In this document: one piece after another, positions 32,089 to 44,063 of the stretch
Numbering within the stretch: the stretch's first letter is position 1
How the letters are laid out: each line of letters opens with the position of its first letter
From: Gnetum montanum
Lineage: Eukaryota; Streptophyta; Gnetopsida; Gnetales; Gnetaceae
Reading direction: 5' to 3'
Assembly: GCA_015680685.1 (NCBI GenBank)
Contig: MNCI01003938.1
Span: forward strand, 314,110-378,109
Length of the DNA stretch: 64,000 bases
Notes under the pieces: generated by a model
Told to the model about the DNA's origin: nothing
Database searches by the model: none
What the model saw: the letters and a program-made list of their open reading frames with translations, nothing else
Program-made: the position numbers and the translations under genes

Positions 32089-34700
32089 GATGGCTTCTTT
32101 AGGTGGGTTTGATAGTTCATCATGTGATGAGAACAATAGTGAAGGCATTGACAAGATTCATACTAAAGAAAATGAGAGTGGCAGATTACAAGTATGAGTC
32201 TCATATGCTTACTTAGATTCTTATTTTCATGATTATCTATTCATCTTTCACCAAGATGAATAATTTTGATGGAGGAACTTGCAATGCAATACTATAATAC
32301 TATCCAATTGATTAGATTCATCAATGCTTTAAGTTGCTCTCTCAGGTTTGGTCTTGATCATTTCTATAATGGATATCATGTTACTAAGGATGTGTCCAGA
32401 CCATACCATCTAATTGAGGCTCAAGCCAAACAAGATGTCATTATGGAGTCAAGGAATTAATAAGACATGGGTAAGGAGGTCATACCCTTAACACTCCAAT
32501 TTGAAAAGGATAAAGAATATTTGTTTGGAAGGCTCAATTATTATCGATCTATCTCTTGTTCTTGTATCTTTCATATAGAAGATCTAGCACATCAAAAGCT
32601 ACATTCAAATTTAGCTAACAATACCAAAGGAGATAAAATATGGCTTACAACATGAAAGACCTTAAGGCCTAGGACCTCCAACAAACTTGAAAGAGATGAA
32701 CTAAGGGATTCCACAGAAAAAAATAAACACCATAATACTTCTCCTAGCTCATCATCTTTTTGTCATCTTCATTGTCTAATACTGACAAAGATGAATGTAG
32801 GCAAAGGGATAGAGCTTCACTTAGGGATGAAGGTAGGTAACCTAGAGATAGTAATAGAAGAAATCTAGATGATAGTGAGAGAAGGAATGATGAAAAATAT
32901 TTTAGAAGGGACCAAGATGATAACAATAGCTAAGAAAGAAGGCATAGAAGGGATCACTAAAGAGATGATCATGATCATGATAAAAAAGATAGAAACCAAG
33001 ATTATTATTATGAAACTTTTGATGATGATGAATCTTTGCTGGTCATTATAAGCATGATGAAAATCACGAAACAATGAGAATTCTCCATATGCATTAAAAA
33101 GGAAAGCTACATAAAGTATCTCAATATGAGAAAACTTTTAAAGTTTAATGGAGATCACAATTCTAATCTACAACATCATCTATAATATTTCCTTAAGGCT
33201 TGCATCTTACAAAACATTGAAAGAAAATGGAAGAAGTTAAAGCTCTTTCCAAAGATACTAATCAAAGAAGCATAAAGCTAGTACAAATCATTGGATTTAG
33301 ACTTAATCCAATAATCATCCACCATGTTTAAGCTTCTTAATGAAAAGTACAAGATTTTCTCTAGAGTATCTAATCTACAAGCTTTCCTTTATGACCACAT
33401 GTTACAAAACATTGAAAGAAAATGGTAGAACTAAAGTTCTTTTCAAAGATATTGATCAAAGAATCACAAAGTTGGTGCAAATCATTAGAGTCAGATATAA
33501 TCCACTAGTGATTCACAATGTTTAAGCTCCTTAATAAGAAGTACAAGACCTACTCTAGAACATTTAATATGAAAAAAAAATCCAAGAATAGAAATAAATA
33601 AACCATGAATCCCTTGATGCAACCCTAGGTAGATAATATTTTCTATTATACATATGTCCATGTCTTGGGTTTCCTTAAAAAGAATAGCTTTTTCATATCA
33701 TAGATGGACTTTGGAATAGAAGAATGAAGACCTTTTTAATCTATTCCCAAGAAATACTATCAAAGCTAAGAGTTCATTAGATACAAGGGCTTATTGATTA
33801 GATGGTAAAAGAAGAAGAAGGACTATGAAAAAGGAAGAGTATAGAGAAGTATAAATAAGACCTAGACCTTTGTAAGATGTTCAATATCTATAATTTCTAA
33901 GAGGAAGAGGTACCTCTTAATGAGGTGGTTTTACAAAAAACTATACTAATGTAAAAGTCCATCTTTCAAATAGTAAAGAAGGTACATAAAATATAGGATT
34001 TGATGGATGAGAAGTTTGCATCCACTTTGAAAGTTGTGGAGAAATAAATAGAACAAGCTAGGGGAAAAGACCAAGATAAAAAGAAGAAAAGTATAATGAA
34101 ATAGATAGGAACATATATTGAAAAAAAAAAAGAAAAGATTGTAATGATAGAAGAGGTTATAAATTCAAACTCTAAGTAAGATTATGGATGTAAAATTTTT
34201 GAGTATGAATATCCAAAGGGCTATTACCTAGCCATGTCACCACTACAAGATTCTGGAGCTTATTCTTTGAATCCAAAGTTTTTGAAAAAAAAAATATCCA
34301 AGAGGTTCCTTTATTCATAGGAAAATTATAGGAACCTTATAATCAATATTACTATCCAATTGGGGCTTCATCCCAACCACAAGAATATTACCAATAGAAG
34401 TAGAAAAATCCACAATCATAAGGGACGTCACCACCTAGGTAATAATACCCTTATTGTCAATTAGACCTATGTGGATATTATGTCCATCAACATGTTTTTT
34501 CCTAATGATCTTATTGTTCATATATTTTCTTATTACTTCTATTCTTTAGAATATCATGAATCCACAACACCTTGTTCAGAATCATTATTATACATGTCTC
34601 ACCATCCATCACATCCTTCTTAATACTCTCACACTCTTTTTCCACCTATGCCACCTATACTAATGCAAGAATAGTTAGCATCATAACCTTAATAGAAGAA
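32089..34700 (+). pseudogene. Ath-C gag
   Basis: Starts MASLGGFDSSSCDENNSEGI. Recognisable blocks: LFIFHQDE-stop-FWWRNLQ (32,230-32,275), LQHHL-stop-YFLKACILQNIERKWKK at about 33,170-33,235 (Ath-D: HLQAFHDACALKNIENEWKK), SWYKSLDLDLI, LNEKYKIFSRVS, and GCKIFEYEYPKGYY near 34,190 where Ath-D has GCEICQYDHPKGCY. A ~196-bp duplication (33,210 and 33,406) repeats the ENEWKK-to-YQIYSRVS region. Stops in every frame. Confidence 0.6.
33210..33590. repeat. 196-bp tandem duplication within Ath-C gag
   Basis: CAAAACATTGAAAGAAAATGG at 33,210 and 33,406; each is followed by a matching stretch (AAAGATA-YTRATCAAAGAA, AGTTRGTRCAAATCATT, CA-TGTTTAAGCT, AAGTACAAGA). Copies differ by about one base in six, so the duplication is old. 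Other Athila-like copies here lack it. Confidence 0.7.
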
Positions 34701-34899
34701 TGCCAATCATGTTGTCATCACCTAGTGGGATGATAGTACTAGTAACTTGGAACATAAGCCTAGGAAGCACTCCTTTTTTAGAATGGTTCTCATGTTTACA
34801 AAGGAAGTGAGTAGACTTAGTAGTCCACTAGCTCAAACTAGTATGGGATCCACATAAGGCAACTTCCTTCCTTTTAATAATATCTTCAAATCTCATACA

Positions 34900-35227
34900 A
34901 GAGTTAATATTCATAGTCACTCTTAAATAGAACATAATTACTATCATGCTTACACATGTTTTAACTAATTGGATAAAAGTAAGTGCTTTTCCAAATAAGA
35001 GAATTCACCTAGAAAGTCCTTTGATCTACTTGCATATCATTGGAAATTCCTTTTAAAAAGCTTTGTTGTACTTAGATTTAGATGTAAACCTTGTTTTTAA
35101 AGAGATGTATAAAGCCTAGACCCTATTCTTGATGAGAAAAAGTAATATTGAATTAAAGCTTCCAAACTAATATATCACTATTCACTTATAATAGATTGAT
35201 GATGTGGCAACCACTATCAAATGGTTG
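34900..35227 (+). pseudogene. Ath-C protease N-terminal fragment
   Basis: Plus-strand words align to Ath-D 48,100-48,370: MLTHVLTNWIK-like, ESPLIYLHIIGNSF, ALLYLDLDVNLVFKEMYKA (active-site LLDSGSG degraded), then IIIDDVATTIKWL. Truncated at 35,227. Confidence 0.5.
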
Positions 35228-36216
35228 TAATGATGAAAAAAAATCAATGCTAGACAATTGAAAGAATTTATACGAGACAGTTTAACCCTTAGAATCCATG
35301 GGCCTCAAAAGGACCTAAGGCACATTAGATGATCTTTTCAATCACCTAATGACTTTAAAAATCTATTATTGAATGAAAATACAAGCTGAAATGTGTGTAA
35401 GAAAAATAGGAAAATAGTGTATGCAATGCTGGATCTAAGAGAACCAAGAGAAAGTAGTAAAAAATATGGCCAAAATGAAGCTATAAAATTTATATTAAAA
35501 TGAAATAAAATATAGTGAAGATAGGTTTAGAAAAATACAAATCAATGGGCTTTGAATAAGGCTAAGAATACAAGTAACTCAAAGATCTCTAAATTTGTTA
35601 GTTGGGATCTAGTGCAAGATGGGTAGGGTGTGTTCTATGACCAACCTACACACATCTACCTTGATCAATTTGCTCTTTTAAATAAATGCTACAAAATGTT
35701 CTCTCTGTTCTTGCTAATCTACACTAGATGAAGGCTACAAAAAGCTATAGAAGTCTCTCTTCTTACTTGCCAAAAATAGGTTTCTTCCCAAAAGATCTTC
35801 CATCTACCAAAAGATCCTAAAAATGATGTTGAACCTTTCTTAAATAGGCCTTGGATTTTTTTCCCTTATGTAAATTATATTGCCATAAATTTTTTGAATA
35901 GTTACACTGCATATTTTTTTTTCATTTTTATGGCCCAAAACTACAGCATATCAGCCACTAGCATTTTTGAGCTTTGAGCTTAAATATGTTGGCATAATGA
36001 AATTCATAGCTTGTTTGACAATGTGGGCCATCAATTTCATTTTACATGTTAAAAATATTCTCTAGAAATTTTTCAAAATAAGATCACAAGGCAAAATTTT
36101 TGAAGAAAAATCACGACATATATGTTTTCTCTTAAATCCAATCAAATTACAAGGCAAAAACTTGGTTGCTAGGCTTCTTTGCTCATAACATGAATTTTCC
36201 TTGAGGTGATTCATTA
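35228..36216 (-). repeat. Putative 3' LTR of the Tat-like element
   Basis: Lies between the break in Ath-C and a minus-strand polypurine tract (36,217-36,229, AAAAAAGAGGGAC). It would start TAATGAATCACC on the minus strand and contains a TATA-like CCTATTTAAG near 35,850. No second copy exists in the window to confirm its ends. Confidence 0.45.
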
Positions 36217-36229
36217 GTCCCTCTTTTTT

Positions 36230-37239
36230 GATGTTTTGAGGATAAACTTAAAAGAAATAAATAAAAAATGAAAACTTCATAAAAATAAAAAAAAATAGAT
36301 TCATTACCAACTTCCTTTCCACATTTGATTCTGTAGTTATCGAATCATGCCAAGGAGTGCTCATGATGATGAAATAAGTTTGAAATGAAATGATAATAAT
36401 TTGAGGTGAGATGATGGCTACATTAGCTATTCAAATGGTTACATTGGCTAATGAAGAATTTCAAATTTGTTGACATCATGGTTATGACATAGAGATGATA
36501 TGTTTGTTGAATGATGAGGTCCTCATGATTCATGCTTAAACTACTAGTCATTGATGATATTTAAGAGAACTAGCACTTTGTTCTATAGCTTCTTTGGTCA
36601 TTTGGCTTTTTTAAGAGCCATTTTTTACTTGTTAGATTACATTCACCTCTTGGCTTCCTTGGTATTTTCTCCCCCCTCCCCCTCATATTTTTCTTAGTGT
36701 AAGTAAAACCTTCTTTAGCTTTTATTGTCAAGGCTAGATTTTATTTTCTCGTACTAATTTCTTGAAGCATACTATAGGAGATGTCATAAGGCCATGATAC
36801 ATGAATATCAAACATAGGTTTTCATCATTAACAAGGGTAAGGAAGGCAAACATGATGAATGACCATTGGCTATGAAGGAGTAACAAAGATTATACAAGGT
36901 AAGCACTTTTAGCATGATCATACAATCTAACCAAATCTCATGCATTAAGATCATGTGGTTGTTTACTGCTACAATGATTTCCACCTCTACCATAACTTTT
37001 GGCTCATCCTACAAACAAAACTCCAAGGAAACAAGAAAATATACCAAAGAATACAAAGATTACAAGAGATTACATTAGACAATAAGCAAATATAGGCCAC
37101 TATGAAAGACAACCAATAGAGCGTTGAGAAAATTGTATGTTACTTTGTAGATTTAGATAAATTTGTAGTTATTTTGGCCAAAAATATTTCATATAGGCTT
37201 TCTTTTTAAGCTAGGAGGTATATCAACACCAAGCATCCA
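36230..37239 (-). other. 3' non-coding part of the Tat-like element
   Basis: No conserved frame. Low complexity A-rich at 36,240-36,300 and a pyrimidine run CCCCCCTCCCCCTC at about 36,671. Occupies the place between integrase and the polypurine tract. Confidence 0.4.
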
Positions 37240-38430
37240 CTTAGATTTGTAAATAAAGGCCAAAAAAAAAAACTAAGAGCAAACTAGTCAATGTTAGATA
37301 TAATAAGGTTTGAAATGAAAATGGTTGACTAGAAAGTTTAATTCATTTCCATCCATGTTTGATAATTTTAATGCTCCATTTTCATAGGCTTTAGTGAGTA
37401 AGAAAGGTCCTTCTCAATTAGTTGAAAATTTTTCCTCATGTTCACAAACAACCATAACGACAAACTCTTCTCCCTTGACTTTCCACCAGTTTGGATCATG
37501 TTAGTAGTATTGTTCTTGCTTCTTTTGATACTATTTGATGTAAGAAAGAATATTCATTCATTGCTCTTCCAATGAATCTAAATCAATGGTACATAGCTTA
37601 TTTTTACTATTCATCATTGATGTAGATAGGTAGAGCTACCCTTAAATATGAAACCTACAATTCAAGAGGCAAAATAGCTTTAAATCTATAAATAAGGCTA
37701 TATGAGGTGGTTCTAATTGCAATTGTAAAGGTTATTGTATAAGACCATAATGGGTACAATAGTTTTTTTTCCACCTATGTTTATTATTATCTAACATTTT
37801 TTATAAGATTGATGATGACCTTGTTACAAGCTTTAGCTTGTGGATAATAGGGTGATGAAAAATAATGTTAGATGTGTAATCATTTATAAAAGAATTGCAT
37901 TTCTTAGCTACTAAATTATGGTCTATTATCTATGATAATGACTAAAGAAAGGCCAAAATGGGACACTATGTTATCTAGGATAAATTTATAAACTTGTTGC
38001 AAAGTTATTTTTCTCAAAGAAATAGCTTCAATCCACCTTGTAAACTACTCAGTTACAATTATAGGTCTTGTAGAGAATTTATGTATTATAGGTCCAATTA
38101 TGTCAATTTCCCATCATTGAAAGCACTATGTGATCTGAGTATTGTGTAACACAACTGATGGCACATGTATTAGGTTGTCATACCATTGAAAAGTGTCATA
38201 AGTTTTTACCTTTTGTAGGTAGTGACTTTCTATATAGGGCCAATAGTACCCTAGGCATGTAAATTTGGCATCCATGGTTCTAGATCCTATATGTCCTCCA
38301 CATATGTCATCATGTACCTATTCTAAGATCATATGAGATTTTTCTTTACTCAAGTATACTTACAATACATCATTGTAGGACCTTCGACATAACCTGTTAT
38401 CAACTACTATGAAATATTGTTTTGATCATT
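37240..38430 (-). pseudogene. Integrase of the Tat-like element
   Basis: Minus strand: zinc region HDDICGGHIGSRTMDAKF and CLGYYWPYIESH; core WEIDIIGPI, then RPIIVTE-stop-FTRWIEAISL, VSHFGLSLVIIIDNRP (second Asp retained) and FSSPYYPQAKACNKV, where the catalytic Glu is not evident; C-terminal DPNWWKVKGEEFVV and GPFLLTKAYENGALKLSNMD. These are the HHCC, DDE core and C-terminal parts of Ty3/gypsy integrases in order. Contains stops. Role: insertion of the cDNA into the genome. Confidence 0.75.
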
Positions 38431-39660
38431 TACATCCAACATCCTTTTGAGCAATAAGTAATTTTTGTATATTTTTTCCATGCATGAGATAAAATTTGAT
38501 GTCATTGTACCATTCATGATGAGAAGTGTTATATATGGTTGCTATGGAATTATCTTCAATGTTTTGTATGATTGAATGAGCATAGTTTTCCATCATGAAA
38601 GGGAACTTGCTAAACACATCAGTCATCATACTTAAGGATAAGGTAGCCATGGCATCAGCGAGCATTTTCTTAGCTCAAGGAGTATGTTGAATGTTAACAT
38701 CTATAAACTATTGTAAGAGTGTTTTGGCTAAGTCACAGTATGGTTGTAAGTGTCTTTCTTTGTAAGTGTATACTTCACTTACTTAGTTGAACACTAGTTG
38801 TGAATCACCTTTTATTGTCAAATATTTAAATCCATGATCATGAGCTATCATAATCTCTTTGACTAACCCTCATACTCTATCATGTTATTATAATTGGTAC
38901 ATGCGAACTCAAAAGAAGTAGGTAAGAGGCTGAATCTCAATAGAGGGAAGTGTTAGGATGACAACAACACTAGCCCCATGTGTAGTCAAAGCTCCATCAA
39001 AGTTCATAATGGCCTCATAACCTTTAGGTACATTTTTGATAATTTTGACATATTCATTAGAAGATTTAGGATCTATGGTTGTGTTATCCTCAATCGAGGA
39101 AGTGGTGAGTTGTGTAGCTATAGCTTGACCTTTGGTTGGTGCTTGGAAAACATAGTGTAGGTTGAACTTAGCTATTATGGTTTTCCATTAGGCTATTTGA
39201 ATACTCTCATAGATGTTATATTTGATGGCCCTTAATACATTATTCTTACATATGACATTGAATTAGATCCTAAAAAGGTAGTGCCTCCACTTATTCAAGG
39301 AGAAGACTAAGACTAGGTAATGATTTCAACTTTAGTGTATCAAGTCTCATAGGTTATTAAGATATAACTCAAATAGTAAATGAGTAACTCTGCTTCATCA
39401 TCTTATTTCTGATAGAGCAAGGAGGCTATGACTGTATTGGAGATTGCAAGGTAGATATAGAATGATTTATCTTTTTGAGGAAGATACACAGTTAGAAACT
39501 AGGCTAACTCTTGCTTAATGTTGTCAAAGGTTTTTTGACACTTGTTTGTCCACTCCTAGTGAACTCCTTTCTTGAGAAAGTGTTACATGGATTGTAACTT
39601 ATTCATGAGCCTCAAGATGAACCTATGTATGAATTTCACTCTACCTTGTAAACCACATAG
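38431..39660 (-). pseudogene. RNase H region of the Tat-like element
   Basis: Minus-strand segments KFIHRFILRLMNKL, QEWTNKCQKTFDNIKQEL (the FxWTxECQxAFxxIK block), FYIYLAISNTVIASLLYQ, and near 38,650 KKMLADAMATLSLSM, matching the ADALATLAS motif that precedes integrase in Tat-group elements. Several stops. Confidence 0.65.
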
Positions 39661-40660
39661 TTCCTTGAAGTTTCTAGGTGCTAACAGATTGGTTATGGCC
39701 TTAACCTTATCAGGATCAACTCATATTCCTACCGTAGAGACTACAAATCCAAGCATTTTCCTAGTTTTAATACTGAAGACACACTTCCTAAGGTTGAGTT
39801 GAAGTTCATACTTGAGACAATGTTGAAGGACTAAGTTTAAGTTATGTGCATGGCCATTGGCTATCTTAAGCTTTACCATGATATCATCAACATAGTCATT
39901 GAGTAAACCTAGCATGTAATCACTAAAGATGTTGGTCATAACTCATTGATATGTTGTTCCCACATTCTTTAGACCAAATGACATAATTTTGTAACAAAAG
40001 GTTCCCCAAGGGGTCATAAAGGTTGTATACAACCAATGCTTTGGGTTGATCCTAATTTGGTTGTATCTTGAAAATACATTCATGAAGGATAATAAGGTAT
40101 GACTAGTTGTAGTATCACTAAGTTCATCAATGCTAGGCAAAGGAAAGATTTCATTAATGGTTTCCTTATTAAGGTTATGAAAATTAATACATATGCAAAT
40201 GCTCTGATTTTTCTTAAGAATAGCAACTATGTTGGACACCCACTTAGTGTAGTTGATAGCTTAGATGAAACCTTCTTGGTAAAGCTTCTTAATCTCATCA
40301 TAGGCTTCCAAGGCTAAATCTGGTCTAATCTTATGCACCTTTTTCTTGACAAGCTTGATGCTAGGGTCAAGTATGATGTTATATTAGACTAGGCATAGGT
40401 CAAGTCCTAGCATGACCTCATATGACCATGCAAAGGGTTTAACCTTGGTGATATCTTGGGCGATTTGAGGCTCTAGTGAGAAACTTAGTTTTAATGCTTT
40501 CTTCTTACCATTATGGGTTATAATTAGGACTTCTAGTAGGGAATCCTCTATGATATCTCCAACCTCCAACTTAATGGTTTTAACTACGTAATCGTGCCAT
40601 TCCAAGATTTTATTTATTGAAGCTATGTGATTAAACAAGCTATTTACAATCAAGGTCAAT
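39661..40660 (-). pseudogene. Reverse transcriptase of the Tat-like element
   Basis: Minus strand: EVMLGLDLCLV near 40,390, EIKKLYQEGFI, VSNIVAILKKNQSICICINF, HNLNKETINEIFPLPSIDEL, SFMNVFSRYNQIRINP, FMTPWGTFCYKIMSFGLKNV, GTTYQ, and NDYVDDIMVKLKIANGHAHN (catalytic YVDD, about 39,880-39,900). This is the full palm-domain motif series of a Ty3/gypsy RT; the YVDDxxVK form is usual in Tat-type elements. Upstream 40,384-40,659 is an open frame with no protease active site. Stops are few compared with Ath-C, so the copy is probably younger. Confidence 0.8.
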
Positions 40661-40699
40661 TAGCTATTTGACATCCCCATATGATCTATTCAAGCTTAA

Positions 40700-42290
40700 G
40701 GGAAAATTGAATTGTATTTACATCTTCGTGGTTTGATCGTACATGTCAACAAGAACACATTAAGTAGTACTTGCATGATATTTTCATCAAACATAATTGA
40801 AATAATGCAAAATATTGAGATAATAAAGCATAAAAAAGAAAGATAAGGCCAAACAAGGAAAAATAGGGTAGAATAGAATAAGATAAGATCATAACAAGGT
40901 AAAATAAGGAAAAAAAGATAAATTAAAGCATAGTAGGACATGATTAGGCCCCAAATGATGTCAAAATAAGGTAAAATATGGTTAAATAAGGTTAAATAAT
41001 ATCAAAGAAGTTTGGATAAAGTTGAAAATAATATTAAATAATAATAATTTGTTATTCAGATTATTATGTGGTCAGATAGGCTATTAGTTGATGAAGAAGG
41101 TTAAAAATAAATAAAATAATGGATTTAAGATTAAATAAGCTATAAATGACCATATATGTTCTATTTGCAACATGCTTGAACTAAATGGGTAACATGTGAG
41201 CATCCTAGGTTAGGTTGGCAGCATGTTTGACTTAGCATTGTGGACATCATGGGCTAGCCTGGAAACATGTTTAGTTTAGTATTATACCGTATGGACTATA
41301 TAGGCTAGATTGATAGCTTGTTTGGTCATTTTAGGTAGTGCATGAGCAACATTAACTAGGTTGATACCTTTTTTATGTCAAACAAGCTATCAAACAAGCT
41401 AGTACAACATCTTGTCTTATGGCACCTTGGGTAGGGATTTGTGGGATCCACATGGTAGCTTTTTTGACTAGTCTATGTAGCATGTTGGCCATGAGCTTAG
41501 GCTTGACAACGTGTACAAGCTAATTTCATTGTTAGTTTCACATGCTTAGCATGTTTGAAATTTACTATCTAGGTTTGAGAGTTGTGGGGCCCACTTGTTA
41601 GCTTCTTTGACTAGTTTGACAATGCATGAAATCATGGATGTGAATTTCACACCATAATGAAACTTGTGAGGTTAATTTCATAGTCAATTTCATATCCATA
41701 GTGTTTTTGACAATTAGTGATTTTTCTAGGCTTTGTGAGGCTCACTTGGCAATGTATAAGAGATAAATGGACATTGTATGATACAATGAAAATTAATTCA
41801 ACAAGAGATAGTAGCATATGAAGATAATTTCATTTCATATTTCATTATCCTAGCATGTGAGACCCTTGGTATTTTTTCCTATGATTTGTGGTGCTGACAT
41901 ACCATTAAGCTTGACCATGTTATCAACGCGTGGGAGTAGGAAGGCCAAATCTCTCATCAAAAGGTATCTTATAGATCTAATTTCATTTTTTATTTCACAT
42001 CCTTAGTGTGTTTTGTCATTCCCTATCTTTTTTGGGAGCTCATGCTCAGCATGTATGAGCTAGAAAGAGGATTTCACCACCAAAACCTAGTGTATGAGCT
42101 CAATTTCATTTTAAATTTCAATGGTGCAGCATGTGAGAACTAGACTAGGATAATAAAACTCTATATTCCCAATGTATCAGAGCTACTTTGGCATTTTCTA
42201 TCTCTTGTGCTTAGTGTGGTGGAGAAAACCTAGGAATTGCAAGCTTCTCTTTGAAGAAATCAAAGGTAGAACACCTAAGATCTTGTAGCC
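40700..42290. repeat. FH-2 upstream region with ~150-bp degenerate tandem repeats
   Basis: A-rich GGTAAAATAAGG-like repeats at 40,850-41,000. From about 41,519 a unit starting (A)GCTAATTTCATTG...TTTCAC ATGCTTAGCATG recurs near 41,672, 41,833, 41,975 and 42,097 (spacing 122-161 bp). The core TTTCACATGCTTAGCATGTT loosely resembles TTCCATGCTTAGTGTGGAA of the array at 1-2,880. No coding frame. It occupies the same position relative to FH-2 exon 1 as that array does to FH-1. Confidence 0.55.
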
Positions 42291-42415
42291 ATGGAGAGAA
42301 GGAATGGATCAATGAGCAAAAATGCAAGACTGGGAGAGGTAGAGGAGGTTGTGAGGATTGTATTAAGGTTTTCTAACCCATCTATAGGAGAAGGATCTTT
42401 ATCCATGATTCCTAG
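42291..42415 (+). pseudogene. FH-2 exon 1
   Basis: Open from ATG 42,291 to a GTACTC donor at 42,416: MERRNGSMSKNARLGEVEEV, then VRIVLRFSNPSIGEGSLSMI and PR. No stop. It parallels FH-1 exon 1 in ATG, SKN word, PR-before-donor and length (about 42 codons each). Function unknown; charged and probably disordered. Confidence 0.5.
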
Positions 42416-44063
42416 GTACTCATTTTCTTTGCGTTTTTTCTTTATTCTCTAGCTTCAATTGGCAATGTTCTAGATTTTTTCTAGCTTGGATGTGATAGGA
42501 TTTTTGGTCATTAATTGTGTAGAATGAATGTCTTGGTTTTTTTTTGGAAATCCTAAGAATGAAATTGTACTTTTTAGATTTTTTTTATGATGAATATTTG
42601 GAATTTTCTTGGTCCAATCTATAACATTCTGGTCATAGGCTTATTCTCTTACATTCGTAGTATTTTCATAACTAGAATAATAGTGTTAGTGGGATTTTGA
42701 CTATACGTTATCAACATCCTTGACTTTTGGGGAAGGTAATTGTAGAGTAGAATGGTTTCTAGGCCATGTATATATTTTTTATATTTTTTTAATTTTTCCA
42801 AAGTCAGCTGGCTACAAACTAGGTTGTTTCTTGTCGATTTTTGGTGAAACTGCGGATTTCTTGCTCCTGTAAGTGCAATGTTGTGGTTAATCCGGGTTTT
42901 TTTGATGATGTTCATTACATATATGGCTTGAAATATTTTTTAAAATTTTTAGGGATTTTTTCTAGGTTTTTTTGCTTTAAATTAGGATTTTTGTGGTAAA
43001 AAAACTAAAATTTTTCATGAAATTTTGCCTAAATGGGTAGTGTTTTGATTTTTTTTTCATGCTTGGGATAGTATTTTAAATTTTTCTTGATTAATTTACT
43101 ACATTCACATGTTTTGCATAGTTGAATTACCAAGGATTAGGGTTTTTAAATGAAATTTTGGTGGATTTTTAGGTTTTTCCTGCACTTGTATGTGAGTGTT
43201 TAGGTGAATTATGGGCTGTTTTAACAATGTTCACTACATATATGGCTTCAAATAAATTTTTAAATTTTCTTTATATTTTTTTCTAGTCCTAGAGGCATGC
43301 GTTGATCACATTTCATACTTGAATACAAAGCTTTGAATTTTTTTGTAGCCCATTTTGATAGCATTTAAGTGCTTAGAGCTTGGATTGGGTATTGTGAATT
43401 TTTGTTTGACCTTGTCAACATCATGTTTGGTCTTTGACCCTAGTAGAGTAGTATTCCACCTTTCCTAAGTTAATAGGACAATGTATAGGACACTTTGAAA
43501 TTTTTTATGGGAAGGAATGATAGCATATGAGCCTCTAGGATCAAGAAATTTACTATTTCCTATCATATTCTTCCTTCTTCCTCAATGTTTTGGATTGTTT
43601 GACTCTTTAACCATTATTCTTGGGATTTTTATACTCCTCAAGTCTTAGCACTATTAATCTTGAACATATGTTTTCATGAAACTTTTTTTTTGTGTCAACT
43701 ATTTATGGAAATGCCTATTTGATGTTATGGATGTTGGCTATTTGACAAAATGTCAAACTTGTTTTTTTACAATGTTAACTAGTTTGTTTTCTATGTCAAT
43801 TAGTTGAAAAAGTGTTAAATTTAAGATTTTCTATGTCAAATGTTTGGTAAAATGTTAAATTTAGCTTTGTTGTGTCAAGTGAGATGTGTAAAGGCTCCAT
43901 TTTGATTTGAACTACATTATGGCTATGTTGATAAGCTTGGCTATATTTTTTTATTTTTATTATGTCAACGCTCTCACTCCTAAGACTATTTTTACTTGGT
44001 TCTTTTATTTTTATTTTTAAAGGTTTTATTGTCTATTGGTTACATGTTTTGTCTATGTAAAAG
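42416..44063 (+). other. Inferred intron 1 of FH-2
   Basis: T-rich, non-coding, about 1.65 kb; GT...AG limits chosen by comparison with FH-1 (1.56 kb). Contains repeated words such as AATGTTCACTACATATATGG and AAATTTTTTAGG-like runs. Similarity to FH-1 intron 1 is not obvious beyond base composition. Confidence 0.45.

Larger units (their letters stand above)
31490..35227 (+). mobile_element. Ath-C: very decayed Athila-like 5' half
   Basis: Plus-strand LTR remnant (31,490-31,952), a mutated PBS (31,953-31,973: TTGGTGTCATTACTGAGGATG), gag (32,089-34,700) and the start of protease (34,900-35,227). It follows Ath-D and Ath-E in order throughout but is the most diverged copy. It breaks at TTIKWL, equal to TTICGW in Ath-A/E protease, exactly where an LTR-like minus-strand sequence starts. 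Confidence 0.65.
35228..40690 (-). mobile_element. Tat-like Ty3/gypsy element, 5'-truncated, minus strand
   Basis: A putative 3' LTR (35,228-36,216), polypurine tract, ~1-kb spacer, integrase, RNase H and RT, in the order expected on the minus strand (RT at high coordinates). Nothing recognisable as gag, PBS or 5' LTR lies above 40,690, where FH-2 upstream sequence begins. It appears to have inserted into the protease of Ath-C. Confidence 0.65.

Noticed and set aside
36671-36686. Pyrimidine run considered as a polypurine tract on the minus strand
   Set aside because: No LTR start follows it; the tract at 36,217-36,229 fits better by position.
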